DNA from: Pampinifervens sp037481935
GTDB taxonomy: Bacteria > Aquificota > Aquificia > Aquificales > Aquificaceae
DNA length: 64,000 bases
Reading direction: 5' to 3'
NCBI RefSeq assembly: GCF_046159715.1
Contig: NZ_JBJXCT010000010.1
Location: 4,658-68,657, forward strand
Made by a program: the position numbers and the translations under genes. Numbering within the stretch: position 1 is the stretch's first letter; each line of letters starts with the position of its first letter. Shown in pieces: positions 1-7,641 of the stretch. The notes below the pieces were generated by a model. The model was not told where the DNA came from, searched no databases, and saw only the letters and a program-made list of their open reading frames with translations.

Positions 1-176
1 GGGAGTTCATAAGAAAAATCAATGCAGGAGGCGTGCTCATAAACGAAGGTCCCAACTTCAGGGCAGACCACATGCCCTATGGGGGAGTGAAGTATTCAGG
101 CATAGGAAGAGAAGGACCGCGCTTTGCGGTGGAGGATTATACGGAGATAAAGATGGTGGTCTTTGATTTGAGCTAA
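1..176 (+). CDS. Aldehyde dehydrogenase family protein, C-terminal end (partial)
   Basis: The left edge cuts this gene; the open frame runs from base 3 to a TAA at 174-176 and gives 57 residues. The fragment contains INAGGVLINEGP, then HMPYGGVKYSGIGREGPRFA and a VEDYTEIK-like tail. This is the C-terminal signature of NAD(P)-dependent aldehyde dehydrogenases, where the Gly-rich GGxKxSGxGRE segment lies near the end of the catalytic fold and the last strand takes part in oligomerisation. Substrate cannot be told from this piece; non-phosphorylating glyceraldehyde-3-phosphate, succinate-semialdehyde and general aldehyde dehydrogenases all end this way. The stop codon forms part of a TAAAAT hexamer discussed as a promoter for the next gene. 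Confidence 0.85.
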   Translation, partial: EFIRKINAGGVLINEGPNFRADHMPYGGVKYSGIGREGPRFAVEDYTEIKMVVFDLS

Positions 177-187
177 AATATTCCCCA
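174..187 (+). promoter_or_regulatory. Putative -10 element for a leaderless transcript
   Basis: TAAAAT at 174-179 overlaps the TAA stop of the preceding gene and lies 7 nt before the ATG at 187, so a transcript would begin at or next to the start codon. No Shine-Dalgarno sequence is present before this ATG. I see no convincing -35 box, so read-through from upstream is an alternative. Confidence 0.35.
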
Positions 188-564
188 TGAGTGTAAGGCA
201 TCAGGTAAGGGCATACGTGGAAAGGCTCTTTGAAGGTCTGAAAGATAGGGCTGTGGGTGAGCATACCGTATACTGCATATACTCACCCGTGTATGTGCAG
301 AGAGAGGACCTGCCGGTCAATCAGATAGATGTGGAAGAATTTGAGTTTGTGGATATAAGAGTTAACATGAAAGACCCTGAAAGCGTAAAAAAGCTCCTTG
401 ACAGAGTCACCAGGGAAGCCCTTGAGAATGAGGTCAAAGGCTTCTATCTTCTCGCCATGGTGCTTGACATAGACGGGGAATACTTCTTTTCCTCTGAGAA
501 CCCCATAGTGGAGGAGCTGAGAGAGGAGTTAAAGGAAAGGATTGAAAGGCTCAAGGAAGAATGA
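187..564 (+). CDS. Hypothetical protein, acidic, 125 aa
   Basis: I do not recognise this protein. It is soluble, with no signal peptide or membrane segment, and ends in a strongly charged helix (ELREELKERIERLKEE). The centre has alternating hydrophobic residues (FEFVDIRV, FYLLAMVLDIDGEYFF) suggesting an alpha/beta fold. Its stop overlaps the ATG of ispD in an ATGA junction at 561-564, so the two are probably translated together. Start ATG at 187 has no ribosome binding site but follows a TAAAAT box, as at several other genes here. Likely a lineage-specific Aquificaceae protein; function unknown. Confidence 0.7.
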   Translation: MSVRHQVRAYVERLFEGLKDRAVGEHTVYCIYSPVYVQREDLPVNQIDVEEFEFVDIRVNMKDPESVKKLLDRVTREALENEVKGFYLLAMVLDIDGEYFFSSENPIVEELREELKERIERLKEE

Positions 565-1202
565 TAAGCCTTGTTCTTCTCTCTGCAGGGGAAGGAAGGC
601 GTTTTGGCAGAAAAAAGCAGTTTGAAAGACTTCTCGGGAAGCCCCTTTTCATGCATTCCCTTGAGAGGCTTCTTGGCAGGTTTGATGAAACACTTCTTGT
701 TCTGCCTTCTGAGGATATGGGCATAAGCGTCCCTGAGGGTGTAAGGAAGGTTCCCGGTGGAAGGGAGAGGCAGGATTCGGTCTTTAATGCGGTTCTTGAG
801 GCTCAGGGGGAGGTGGTGGTCATACATGACTGTGCAAGACCCTTTGCAAGCCTTGAGCTTTTTTTGAAGGTTTCCCAACTGGGGGAATTTGAAGGTAAGG
901 TGCCGGCAGTGCCCATAAGAGATACTGTAAAAAGAGTGGTTCATGGTATGGTGGTGGAGACTGTAGACAGGTCAAACCTGTGGCTTTCTCAGACTCCTCA
1001 GGCTTTTAGAAGAAGGGTTCTTCTTGACTGCCATTTCAGGGCAAGGGGAGAGGGCTTTTCTGTAACTGATGATGCCCAGCTTTTGGAAAGGTATGGCTAC
1101 AGGGTGGGAGTTGTTCAGGGAGAAGTAACCAACGTAAAGGTCACCTATCCTGAGGATATGCTTCTTGCGGAGGCTATTGGGAGGCTTTTAGGATACGGTT
1201 GA
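561..1202 (+). CDS. ispD: 2-C-methyl-D-erythritol 4-phosphate cytidylyltransferase
   Basis: Transfers CMP from CTP to 2-C-methyl-D-erythritol 4-phosphate in the non-mevalonate isoprenoid pathway. The N-terminus (LLSAGEGRRFGRKKQF) is the nucleotide-binding loop of the family, normally written AAGxGxRxGxxxPKQF; here the Pro is replaced. VIHDCARPF near residue 95 and VPIRDTVKRV near residue 115 are the usual CTP/substrate-binding segments, and the TQTPQAF-type motif appears as SQTPQAFRR. At 213 aa it is slightly shorter than E. coli IspD (236). Translation is probably coupled to the upstream gene by an ATGA overlap. The 3' end overlaps the convergent pabC-like gene by 29 nt. A polyprenyl synthase that would use the pathway product is at 23684. 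Confidence 0.9.
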   Translation: MISLVLLSAGEGRRFGRKKQFERLLGKPLFMHSLERLLGRFDETLLVLPSEDMGISVPEGVRKVPGGRERQDSVFNAVLEAQGEVVVIHDCARPFASLELFLKVSQLGEFEGKVPAVPIRDTVKRVVHGMVVETVDRSNLWLSQTPQAFRRRVLLDCHFRARGEGFSVTDDAQLLERYGYRVGVVQGEVTNVKVTYPEDMLLAEAIGRLLGYG

Positions 1203-1908
1203 TTTCCTCAAGGGCATCTCTATCAACCCTCAGCCTTTCTCCATCCATCTCTTCAACCGCTGCGCACAGGACAAGAGAGTTCAACACAAAGAGGCTATCG
1301 CAACTTTTTAGGGCTGAAAGCTCCAGATACTCCTCTCTTACCTCCAGTCGCCTGCTCAGAAATTCAAGTGTAGTTCCCCAGAGAAGTCCACACTCCCTCG
1401 CAGGCGTGTATAACCTTGAGCCTTTTAAAAAAAGAAGGTTTGCGGTTGACGTTTCACATGTATGACCTCTCTCGTTCAATACAACACCATCCCAGTAACC
1501 TCTCCTTTTAGCCTCTCTTTTAACAAGAAGGTTAAAAAGGTAAGAGGTTGTCTTGTGTCTGCACACTGGGTCGGAAGAGTGTCTTCTGTAGGAAGAAAGA
1601 CACAGTCTTACTTTGAGGGGTGCAGGCTTCAGACTTTTTGCAATTATAAGCGTGCCATGAGAGGATGGTCTGTCTGTCAGGAAGTCTCCGCCTTTTGAAA
1701 TTAGCAAATACTTCAGATAAAGCCCATCCCTGCTCCCTGCCACCTGCAGAAGGTCTCTGATGAATTCCTCATAGGTGGGGCAGGGTATGCCAAGGTAGCC
1801 TGCAGAGGAGGAGAGCCTCTCATAGTGCAGCCTAAGTTTTTCTTCTGAAGGCCTCCATCTTATGGTTTCAAAAAGACCTTCGCCAAAGAGTAGGGTGCGG
1901 TTGGTCAT
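1174..1908 (-). CDS. pabC: PLP-dependent class IV aminotransferase, probable aminodeoxychorismate lyase
   Basis: A 244-aa fold-type IV PLP enzyme. The sequence opens with LLFGEGLFETIRW, the family's GxxxFET segment, and has KTTSYLFNLLVKREAKRRG around the expected PLP lysine, then CETSTANLLFLKG (the ExxxxNxF phosphate-binding motif) and GLLWGTTLEFL. The short length and lack of a long branched-chain aminotransferase N-terminus favour 4-amino-4-deoxychorismate lyase (folate precursor p-aminobenzoate) over IlvE or D-alanine aminotransferase, but this cannot be settled by eye. I place the start at ATG 1908, which overlaps the TGA of the upstream gene (ATGA), instead of an in-frame ATG 66 nt earlier. 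The 3' end overlaps ispD by 29 nt on the other strand. Confidence 0.7.
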   Translation of the reverse strand: MTNRTLLFGEGLFETIRWRPSEEKLRLHYERLSSSAGYLGIPCPTYEEFIRDLLQVAGSRDGLYLKYLLISKGGDFLTDRPSSHGTLIIAKSLKPAPLKVRLCLSSYRRHSSDPVCRHKTTSYLFNLLVKREAKRRGYWDGVVLNERGHTCETSTANLLFLKGSRLYTPARECGLLWGTTLEFLSRRLEVREEYLELSALKSCDSLFVLNSLVLCAAVEEMDGERLRVDRDALEEINRILKASQ

Positions 1909-2345
1909 TCTCTTATATTCAGGATAAGTTCCCAGTTCATAAACTCCGCCACATGGCGGAGCTCTCCAGAGCACTTGCCCACTGTGAGAGGTGTGCTTTT
2001 TGTGTGGCTTATGGAATAAGCCACCCGGTCTCTGAAGTCTGCAACTTGTTTTTCGTCCGCCATACAGAAGGTCTTTGCAGCATAGGACAGGAAATCAAGA
2101 GTCCGCCTGTTATCTCTGTAATCCCTTCTTGGCACTATCCACGCACTCATAAAGTGCACCCTGTGGTTATACTGCACTCTAAGGGTGACGTTTCTGTGGG
2201 CGTAGACCGCCTCCTCTACTGACTTTTTCTTCTTGAAGCGAAGTCCGTGCCTCTGAAGCAGATTTTCAAATTCAAGAAGCTGTCTATCCAGGTTTTCACC
2301 AAGGGCAAAGGCAAATATCAGAAGTATAGAAAACCAGAAGAACAT
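1905..2345 (-). CDS. Hypothetical secreted protein, 146 aa
   Basis: Unrecognised protein with an N-terminal hydrophobic stretch (MFFWFSILLIFAFALG) that looks like a Sec signal peptide cleaved near ALG-EN, so export to the periplasm is likely. The mature part is basic and rich in Arg/Lys, with one Cys (TFCMADE) and another in VGKCSGEL. It lies downstream of the cytochrome c peroxidase gene, separated by a hairpin, and its TGA overlaps the ATG of the pabC-like gene. A TATAAT at 2361-2356 (minus strand) lies 10 nt before its ATG, so it may have its own promoter. No function assigned. Confidence 0.6.
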   Translation of the reverse strand: MFFWFSILLIFAFALGENLDRQLLEFENLLQRHGLRFKKKKSVEEAVYAHRNVTLRVQYNHRVHFMSAWIVPRRDYRDNRRTLDFLSYAAKTFCMADEKQVADFRDRVAYSISHTKSTPLTVGKCSGELRHVAEFMNWELILNIRE

Positions 2346-2363
2346 GCTTGTATCAATTATAAA

Positions 2364-2381
2364 GGGTCCCGCTAGGGACCC
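2364..2381 (-). terminator. Putative intrinsic terminator downstream of the cytochrome c peroxidase gene
   Basis: GGGTCCC, loop GCTA, GGGACCC: a perfect 7-bp stem starting 9 nt after the peroxidase stop codon. On the minus strand it is followed only by TTTATAATT; on the plus strand by AGTGTTTTTTTATTTT. It could therefore act in both directions, and the T-rich side better fits plus-strand transcripts. Confidence 0.55.
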
Positions 2382-2390
2382 AGTGTTTTT

Positions 2391-3503
2391 TTATTTTGCA
2401 GAAGGTTTTGGAGTTCTGTCTGTGGATGTTGGCAGAACTGGCAACTCAAGGGCATGCTTGGGTATCTGACCAGTAAGGGACTTTAAAAAGGCTACTATCT
2501 GGCGAGTCTCTTCATCGGTCAGTTTTCTTCCCAGCTGGGTTTCGGACATGATTTTCACTGCATCCTCAAGCCTCCATACACTTCCATCGTGGAAGTAAGG
2601 GTAAGTTTTTTCTATGTTCCTGAGGGAAGGCGACTTGAACACGAACATATCCTCTTCCTTATGGGTTACAGCAAACCTTCCGAGGTCAACGGGTATGGTA
2701 GGCTTATCAAGGGTCACGTATGGTGTGGTTGCTTTCCAGTAATCCACAAACTGGCCAAACTTAAAAAAGGCGTTTCCGCCCAGTGCCGGTCCCGAATGAC
2801 AGGCAACGCATCCCACCTCCATGAAAAGTTTTAATCCCTTCTTTTCCTCTGCAGTGAGAGCTTTTGTGTTGCCCTTCAAAAACTCATCAAATCTTGAGGG
2901 TGTTACCAGCGTTCTTTCAAAGGCACCTATTGCCTTACCTATGTTTTCATACCTGAGGGGCTCCTTTTCGTTGGGGAAGGCCTTTTTGAACATCTCCACA
3001 TATTCAGGTATGGACCTGAGTCTTTCCATTACTTCCTTTTCCGAAGGCATTGCCATCTCTATAGGGTTGAGTATGGGACCGAGAGCCTGCTCTTCCACAT
3101 CCTTTGCCCTTCCGTCCCAGAACTGTGCAATGTGAAGGGCAGCGTTGTACACCGTGGGCGCATTCCTCGGACCTATTGCCCAACCATGTCCCACGGATGT
3201 GGGGAGATTATCTACACCATAGGTTGCCAGATTATGGCAGGTATTGCAGCTTATGAGACCGCTTTTTGAAAGTCTCGGGTCATGGTAGAGCATCTTACCA
3301 AGTTCCACCTTTTCTTTGGTTATAGGGTTTTGAGGATTGTCTACAACTGCGGGCAATGGCTGGAAGAACTGTCTTGCCTGCTCCAGAAGTTTGGAATCCT
3401 CGTCCTGCGGCTGTGGAACCTGAGCCTTCCCTTTGCTCTGGGCATAGACACCTGCGCCTGCAACAATACCCGCCATTACAGCGCTCAGAAGCAGCTTCTT
3501 CAT
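2391..3503 (-). CDS. Di-haem cytochrome c peroxidase (CcpA/MauG family)
   Basis: Periplasmic enzyme that reduces H2O2 to water with electrons from cytochrome c. The 370-aa product starts with a signal peptide (MKKLLLSAVMAGIVAGAGVYAQ) and has two CxxCH haem c sites: CNTCH at residues 86-90 and CVACH at 232-236, each in its usual context (GLISCNTCHN; GCVACHSGPALGG). The motif FKSPSLRNIEKTYPYFHDG near residue 295 is typical of bacterial di-haem peroxidases and supplies the calcium/haem contact region. The C-terminus carries a Pro-rich tail. ATG 3503 has a clear SD (AAGGAGGTGGTGC). The upstream region has a TATAAT-like -10 and a perfect palindrome listed separately. It is not linked to other respiratory genes here. 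Confidence 0.9.
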   Translation of the reverse strand: MKKLLLSAVMAGIVAGAGVYAQSKGKAQVPQPQDEDSKLLEQARQFFQPLPAVVDNPQNPITKEKVELGKMLYHDPRLSKSGLISCNTCHNLATYGVDNLPTSVGHGWAIGPRNAPTVYNAALHIAQFWDGRAKDVEEQALGPILNPIEMAMPSEKEVMERLRSIPEYVEMFKKAFPNEKEPLRYENIGKAIGAFERTLVTPSRFDEFLKGNTKALTAEEKKGLKLFMEVGCVACHSGPALGGNAFFKFGQFVDYWKATTPYVTLDKPTIPVDLGRFAVTHKEEDMFVFKSPSLRNIEKTYPYFHDGSVWRLEDAVKIMSETQLGRKLTDEETRQIVAFLKSLTGQIPKHALELPVLPTSTDRTPKPSAK

Positions 3504-3541
3504 TGCACCACCTCCTTATAAAATTCTTTTATCATGTAAAA

Positions 3542-3563
3542 AATGACTAAGGTCATTATTATA
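3542..3563 (-). promoter_or_regulatory. Promoter -10 and palindromic operator upstream of the peroxidase gene
   Basis: On the minus strand TATAAT occupies 3563-3558 and is followed directly by AATGAC-CTTA-GTCATT (3557-3542), a perfect 6-bp inverted repeat with a 4-nt gap. A site at +1 like this is well placed to block or sense transcription. The half-site spacing is that of Crp/Fnr-family sites (TTGAT-N4-ATCAA), though the bases differ; the regulator is unknown. Confidence 0.45.
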
Positions 3564-3623
3564 GATTATATCTCTAATGAGAAAACTTTGCAAGGGGTAT
3601 TCGGGTTCAGTGGGATATGAACA

Positions 3624-4283
3624 TCATAAAAGCAGACTTCTCAGCCTTACCGCATCTTCAAGAGTTAACTGCCCCGGTGCCACTGCAGCACCCACAAAGG
3701 CATAACTTATGACAGAGCCGAACACAAAACCTGCAGCCCTTGAAACTTTACCGTATTCACCCATGGCTATAAGGATTTTGTCTCCTTCCTCTTCCTTGCC
3801 AAGACAGAGAAGTCTTGCTGTATCGTCATAGGAGTTGGCTCTGACGGAGACTTTCACAATATCTGCACCCCACCTTCTTGCCTCTCTGAAAATTTCTTTC
3901 AGTATCCAGTTGGCAGGTGTGAGCTCAAAGTTGTGGTAGGAGATTATGAGTTTTTTACCTGCGGACTTTACCGTGTCTCTGACCTGAGATATCACTTCCT
4001 GAGAGGAAAGCTCTATGTCTGTGTAGTCGCTGTAAGGTGAGCATGCTTTGAATATATCAAGCCTGTTTTCAACTCTTGAGCCTCCTTCTCTTTCACTTCT
4101 GACTGTAAGTATGCTTTTAAGACCACCCCTATGAACCTTATTTATACAATCCAGCACAAACTGAGGGTCTTTCTTTTCAAAAAGGTCTACCCTCAGCTCC
4201 ACTATGTCCGCACCTTTTTCTCTGCAAAGTTTCAGATTTTCTTCAAAGCCCCTGTCGGAGAGAGGGACAGCTATGAGCATCAT
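3624..4283 (-). CDS. aroD: Type I 3-dehydroquinate dehydratase
   Basis: Converts 3-dehydroquinate to 3-dehydroshikimate in the shikimate pathway through a Schiff base with an active-site lysine. Visible family signatures are ADIVELRVDLFE (the ExR substrate-binding segment), ILTVRSEREGG, LIISYHNFELTP (catalytic His region) and DIVKVSVRANS (Schiff-base Lys), followed by the late loop GKVSRAAGFVFGSVISYAF, where an R and S bind the carboxylate. At 219 aa it has the normal size. ATG 4283 overlaps the argG stop (ATGA), so translation is coupled to argG. Chorismate synthase, two steps of the same pathway later plus EPSP synthase, is at 21329. Confidence 0.92.
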   Translation of the reverse strand: MMLIAVPLSDRGFEENLKLCREKGADIVELRVDLFEKKDPQFVLDCINKVHRGGLKSILTVRSEREGGSRVENRLDIFKACSPYSDYTDIELSSQEVISQVRDTVKSAGKKLIISYHNFELTPANWILKEIFREARRWGADIVKVSVRANSYDDTARLLCLGKEEEGDKILIAMGEYGKVSRAAGFVFGSVISYAFVGAAVAPGQLTLEDAVRLRSLLL

Positions 4284-5482
4284 TTCTTTCTTACTCTTCT
4301 TCCCAGCACCTTCAGAGGCAGACCAAAGACCTTTGTGAAGTTTGCACCGGCTCTGTGGTCAAAGGCGTCCTTTTCTGAGTAGGTGGCGAGGTCTTCCACA
4401 TAGAGGCTGTTGGGTGAGCTTCTGCCCACAACGCGAAGGCTACCCTTGTAAAGCTTCAGCCTTACTCTGCCCGTTGCATACCTTGCGATTCTTTCTGTAA
4501 AGGCATCCAGTGCTTCCCTGAGGGGTGAAAACCAGAGCCCTTCGTATACTACCTTTGCATATTCGTGAGGCACGTGATTTAAAAAGTAATGGAAGGTAAA
4601 ACGGTCAAGCACAAGGGAAAGAAGGTCTCTGTAAGCTTCGTAGAGAACTAACGCACCGGGAGCTTCGTAAACCTCTCTGCTTTTTATACCAACAAGCCTG
4701 TTTTCCACCATGTCTATGCGACCAACTCCGTGCCCCCCGGCGATTGCGTTAAGCCTGATTATCAGCTCACTTAGCCTTTCAAATCTCTCTCCATTTAGCC
4801 CGATGGGCACACCATTTTCAAAATCTATCTCCACATACTTCGGGTCCTGGGGAGCCTTTTCTGGAGATATGGTCCATTCAAAGGCATCCTCTGGAGGTTC
4901 TGTCCACGGGTCTTCCAGGGGTCCGCATTCTATGGAAATACCCCAGAGATTCTTGTCTATGGAGTAGGGTTTTTCCTTTGTAGCCTTTACCGGTATGTTG
5001 TGTTTGAGGGCATATTCTACCTCCTCTTCCCTTGAACGGAACTCCCATTCTCTAACCGGTGCAAGCACCTCAAGGTCCGGGTTCAGAGCCCAACTGGAGG
5101 CTTCAAACCTTACCTGGTCGTTCCCCTTACCAGTGGAGCCATGTGCCACATAGTCTGCCCCAAACTTTTCTGCATATTCCACCAGCTTTTTTGCTATTAG
5201 TGGTCTTGAAAGGCTTGCGGTAAGAGGATACTTTCCTTCGTAGAGGGCAAGTGCTCTGAGTGTTGGAAGACAGTATTCTCTTGCAAACTCTTCCTTGAGG
5301 TCTTCTACTATAGCTTCAACCGCCCCAGAGGCTTTTGCCTTGTGAGGTATTTCGGAAAGTTCCTCTCCCTGACCCACATCTGCAGTGTAAGTTATTACCT
5401 CGTAGCCTCTGTCCGTGAGCCAGCGAACTATTACAGAAGTGTCAAGTCCACCAGAGTAGGCGAGAATTACTCTTTTAGCCAT
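4280..5482 (-). CDS. argG: Argininosuccinate synthase
   Basis: Joins citrulline and aspartate using ATP, the penultimate step of arginine synthesis. The 400-aa product opens with VILAYSGGLDTSVIVRWL, the PP-loop (SGGxDTS) of the N-type ATP pyrophosphatase family, and continues with YVAHGSTGKGNDQVRFE (ATP/aspartate site) and YSIDKNLWGISIECG, all hallmark segments. I chose ATG 5482 over an in-frame codon 33 nt upstream because the protein then starts just before the first beta strand and a TATAAT at 5494-5489 (minus strand) sits 6 nt before it. There is no SD, so the message may be leaderless. It partly overlaps the 3' end of the upstream Uma2 gene region only through the promoter, and is followed by aroD with a 4-nt overlap. 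Confidence 0.96.
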   Translation of the reverse strand: MAKRVILAYSGGLDTSVIVRWLTDRGYEVITYTADVGQGEELSEIPHKAKASGAVEAIVEDLKEEFAREYCLPTLRALALYEGKYPLTASLSRPLIAKKLVEYAEKFGADYVAHGSTGKGNDQVRFEASSWALNPDLEVLAPVREWEFRSREEEVEYALKHNIPVKATKEKPYSIDKNLWGISIECGPLEDPWTEPPEDAFEWTISPEKAPQDPKYVEIDFENGVPIGLNGERFERLSELIIRLNAIAGGHGVGRIDMVENRLVGIKSREVYEAPGALVLYEAYRDLLSLVLDRFTFHYFLNHVPHEYAKVVYEGLWFSPLREALDAFTERIARYATGRVRLKLYKGSLRVVGRSSPNSLYVEDLATYSEKDAFDHRAGANFTKVFGLPLKVLGRRVRKK

Positions 5483-5488
5483 ATGCTT

Positions 5489-5494
5489 ATTATA
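5489..5494 (-). promoter_or_regulatory. Putative -10 (TATAAT) of argG, leaderless geometry
   Basis: Perfect TATAAT on the minus strand whose last base is 7 nt before the A of the argG ATG, which places the expected +1 on the start codon itself. It includes the TAA stop of the upstream gene. No SD is present. Confidence 0.45.
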
Positions 5495-6014
5495 ACATCT
5501 GGAAGACCTTATCAAAGTTGATATCTATCTCACACTTGCCAAATCTGAACCCTCTGTCAGACTTTTCTCCATACCTGCCTTCCATAAGCTCAAAAACCTT
5601 CACAGTTTTTTCATCGGGATAGACAAGCACAAAATACTTCACACCTCCCCTTTCATAGAGTTCAAACTTTAGCCCTTCGTCCATCTGCCTACTGGAAGGT
5701 GAAACTATTTCAACAACCATTTCTGGAGCTCTTTCCACTCTCTCAGGAATTTTCCCGCACAACAACATAAGGTCTGGTCTTATTGCTGTGTCATAAGATA
5801 CATACCAGTCAAGCTCCACAGCAACAAAGCACTCTGAGCATTCCTTATCAAGCAGATTACCGAGCAGTTGCACAAGCCTTGAGAGTAGAACCTGATTAAT
5901 CGGTCTTGGCGAAGCCATGGCGTAGGGGATGCCCTCAACAAGCTCCCAGTCTCCCTGCCAGCTTTTCCAGTCTTCTACTGTATATCTCACTGGATACTTT
6001 TCAGCCAGACCCAT
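5490..6014 (-). CDS. Uma2 family (DUF820) putative endonuclease
   Basis: A 174-aa protein of the Uma2/DUF820 group, which has a PD-(D/E)xK nuclease fold; most members are uncharacterised. Seen here: YTVEDWKSWQGDWELVEGIPYAM at the N-terminus (the ELxxGxxxxM start typical of the family), AIRPDLMLLC (catalytic Asp) near residue 98, MVVEIVSPSSRQMD (Glu of the active site) and FELYERGGVKYFVLVYPDEKTVKVFEL. These genes are numerous in thermophiles and cyanobacteria and often look mobile. The start ATG 6014 lacks an SD but has TATATT 6 nt upstream. No partner gene is evident. Confidence 0.85.
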   Translation of the reverse strand: MGLAEKYPVRYTVEDWKSWQGDWELVEGIPYAMASPRPINQVLLSRLVQLLGNLLDKECSECFVAVELDWYVSYDTAIRPDLMLLCGKIPERVERAPEMVVEIVSPSSRQMDEGLKFELYERGGVKYFVLVYPDEKTVKVFELMEGRYGEKSDRGFRFGKCEIDINFDKVFQML

Positions 6015-6112
6015 GCTTTAAATATAGGCATGGGGCTCCATATATGATACAGAGCATAAAGAAAAATTACCCACAAGGTATAAATTTTTAAAAAACCAAA
6101 GGAGGGCTCATC

Positions 6113-7624
6113 ATGGGAACAAAGGAACTTCACTATAGAGCCTACAGACCAAGACCCTTCACAAAGGAAGAAAGGCCAAGAACCACCATACTCTTTGGTG
6201 GGCTTACATGGAAGCATGAAAGGCTCATTCAGGGTTCTCTTGAAAGGATGGGCTACAGGAGCATGCCCCTTCCCCAGATAGAGAGACAGGACCTGGACAT
6301 AGGTAAGGAGTTTATAGATGTGGGTGCCTGCTGCCCAACAACCTTTACCGCGGGTAATCTGGCAAGGACGCTCATGACACTGAAGGAGAAGGAGGGCGAG
6401 GAGGCTTTAAAGAACAACTACCTTTTTGTGACCATTGGAGCCTGCGGACCCTGCAGATTTGGCCAGTATCATGAATCCTACGAGAGAGTTCTTGAAGGCA
6501 TGAATCTTAAAGATTTCAGGCTTTTCCTCCTTGACCTCCTCCAGATGGAGCAGTCAGCACCCGGTGGTGGTCTTGAGATAAGCATGCCACTTACTTTCGG
6601 GCTTGTCTATTCCATGTTCTACGGAGACCTTATAACTGACATGGAGCACGCAACGAGGCCCTATGAGGTGGTTGAGGGGTCTACTGATGCCGTTGTGAAA
6701 GACAGTGTGGAACTGCTGTATGAGAAACTCAGGAACAGACCAATAAAGGGGAAGAAAATCGACTCTCTCCTGTGGCATGTCTTTACAGGGTATTTCGTGG
6801 ATGCCCTGAAAGAAGTGAGAAGGCTATGGGATGAGGTTGAAGTGGACAGGCTGAGAGTAAAGCCAAGGGTGAAGATAACAGGTGAATTCTGGCTGCAGAC
6901 CCACGAAGGGGATGGCAACTATAACATGAAAAGATGGCTTGAAAAGGAAGGGGCGGAGGTCATACCTCCACCTGTGGCAGTATGGATGGACTATCTGATA
7001 AACATGGAACTTTTCAAACTGGAAGACGCAAAGGGCTTTGTGAAAAAGTATTATCTTAAAAAGTTTGCAGTAGAAAGCATAGCAAGGCTTTACAGAATGG
7101 TCTACAACAAGCTCAGAAAAGCCCTGAACAACATACCGAACCCCATGCCAGACCAGAGAAAGCTCAAAGACCTTGCAAGGCCTTACTTCCACTACAGACT
7201 CACAGGTGGTGAGGGTCACATGCTTATCGGCAAAGCCCTTTATGCTTACAAAAATAAACAGGCGCACATGATATGTGAGCTTTCCCCTTACGGATGTCTT
7301 CCCAACACCATGTCTGTTGGCGCAATGGCAAAGGTGCTCGGAGATTATCCGGACCTTCTTTATGCACCCATTGAAGTAAAGGGTGATGCAGAGGTGCATG
7401 CCTACTCAAGGTGTCAGATGATACTCACCGAGGCAAAGAGAAGGGCAAAGGAGGAATTTGAACAGGTGCTGGAAAAGACTGGTCTGACAGTAGAGGAAAT
7501 AAGGAATTTTGAGGAAGACCATCCGGAGCTAAGGAAAGCAACCTACAGAGTGCCCCACTACGGCTATGCAGGCACTGCCAGCAACTACGCGATGCATGTG
7601 GCAAAGCTGATGGGAAAGATATAG
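6113..7624 (+). CDS. 2-hydroxyacyl-CoA dehydratase-like (COG3581-type) protein
   Basis: A 503-aa protein of the 2-hydroxyglutaryl-CoA dehydratase D-component superfamily. Three cysteine patches suggest an Fe-S cluster site: DVGACCPTTFTAGN near residue 70, GACGPCRFGQYHESY near residue 115 and CELSPYGCLPNTMSVG near residue 390. It is the first of three consecutive genes (6113-10897) that correspond to parts of one very large protein in many anaerobes (two activase domains, a DUF2229 region, a dehydratase-like region). Family members need an ATP-dependent activase to inject a low-potential electron; the next gene supplies that. A strong SD (AAAGGAGGG) precedes ATG 6113. The substrate is not known and no CoA-transferase or other CoA enzyme is adjacent. 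Confidence 0.75.
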   Translation: MGTKELHYRAYRPRPFTKEERPRTTILFGGLTWKHERLIQGSLERMGYRSMPLPQIERQDLDIGKEFIDVGACCPTTFTAGNLARTLMTLKEKEGEEALKNNYLFVTIGACGPCRFGQYHESYERVLEGMNLKDFRLFLLDLLQMEQSAPGGGLEISMPLTFGLVYSMFYGDLITDMEHATRPYEVVEGSTDAVVKDSVELLYEKLRNRPIKGKKIDSLLWHVFTGYFVDALKEVRRLWDEVEVDRLRVKPRVKITGEFWLQTHEGDGNYNMKRWLEKEGAEVIPPPVAVWMDYLINMELFKLEDAKGFVKKYYLKKFAVESIARLYRMVYNKLRKALNNIPNPMPDQRKLKDLARPYFHYRLTGGEGHMLIGKALYAYKNKQAHMICELSPYGCLPNTMSVGAMAKVLGDYPDLLYAPIEVKGDAEVHAYSRCQMILTEAKRRAKEEFEQVLEKTGLTVEEIRNFEEDHPELRKATYRVPHYGYAGTASNYAMHVAKLMGKI

Positions 7625-7641
7625 TTCTAAGGAGGTAAGGC

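Noticed and set aside
6030..6041. ATGG-GGCT-CCAT inverted repeat upstream of the dehydratase-like operon as an operator
   Set aside because: Only 4-bp arms, not aligned with a recognised -35/-10 pair.
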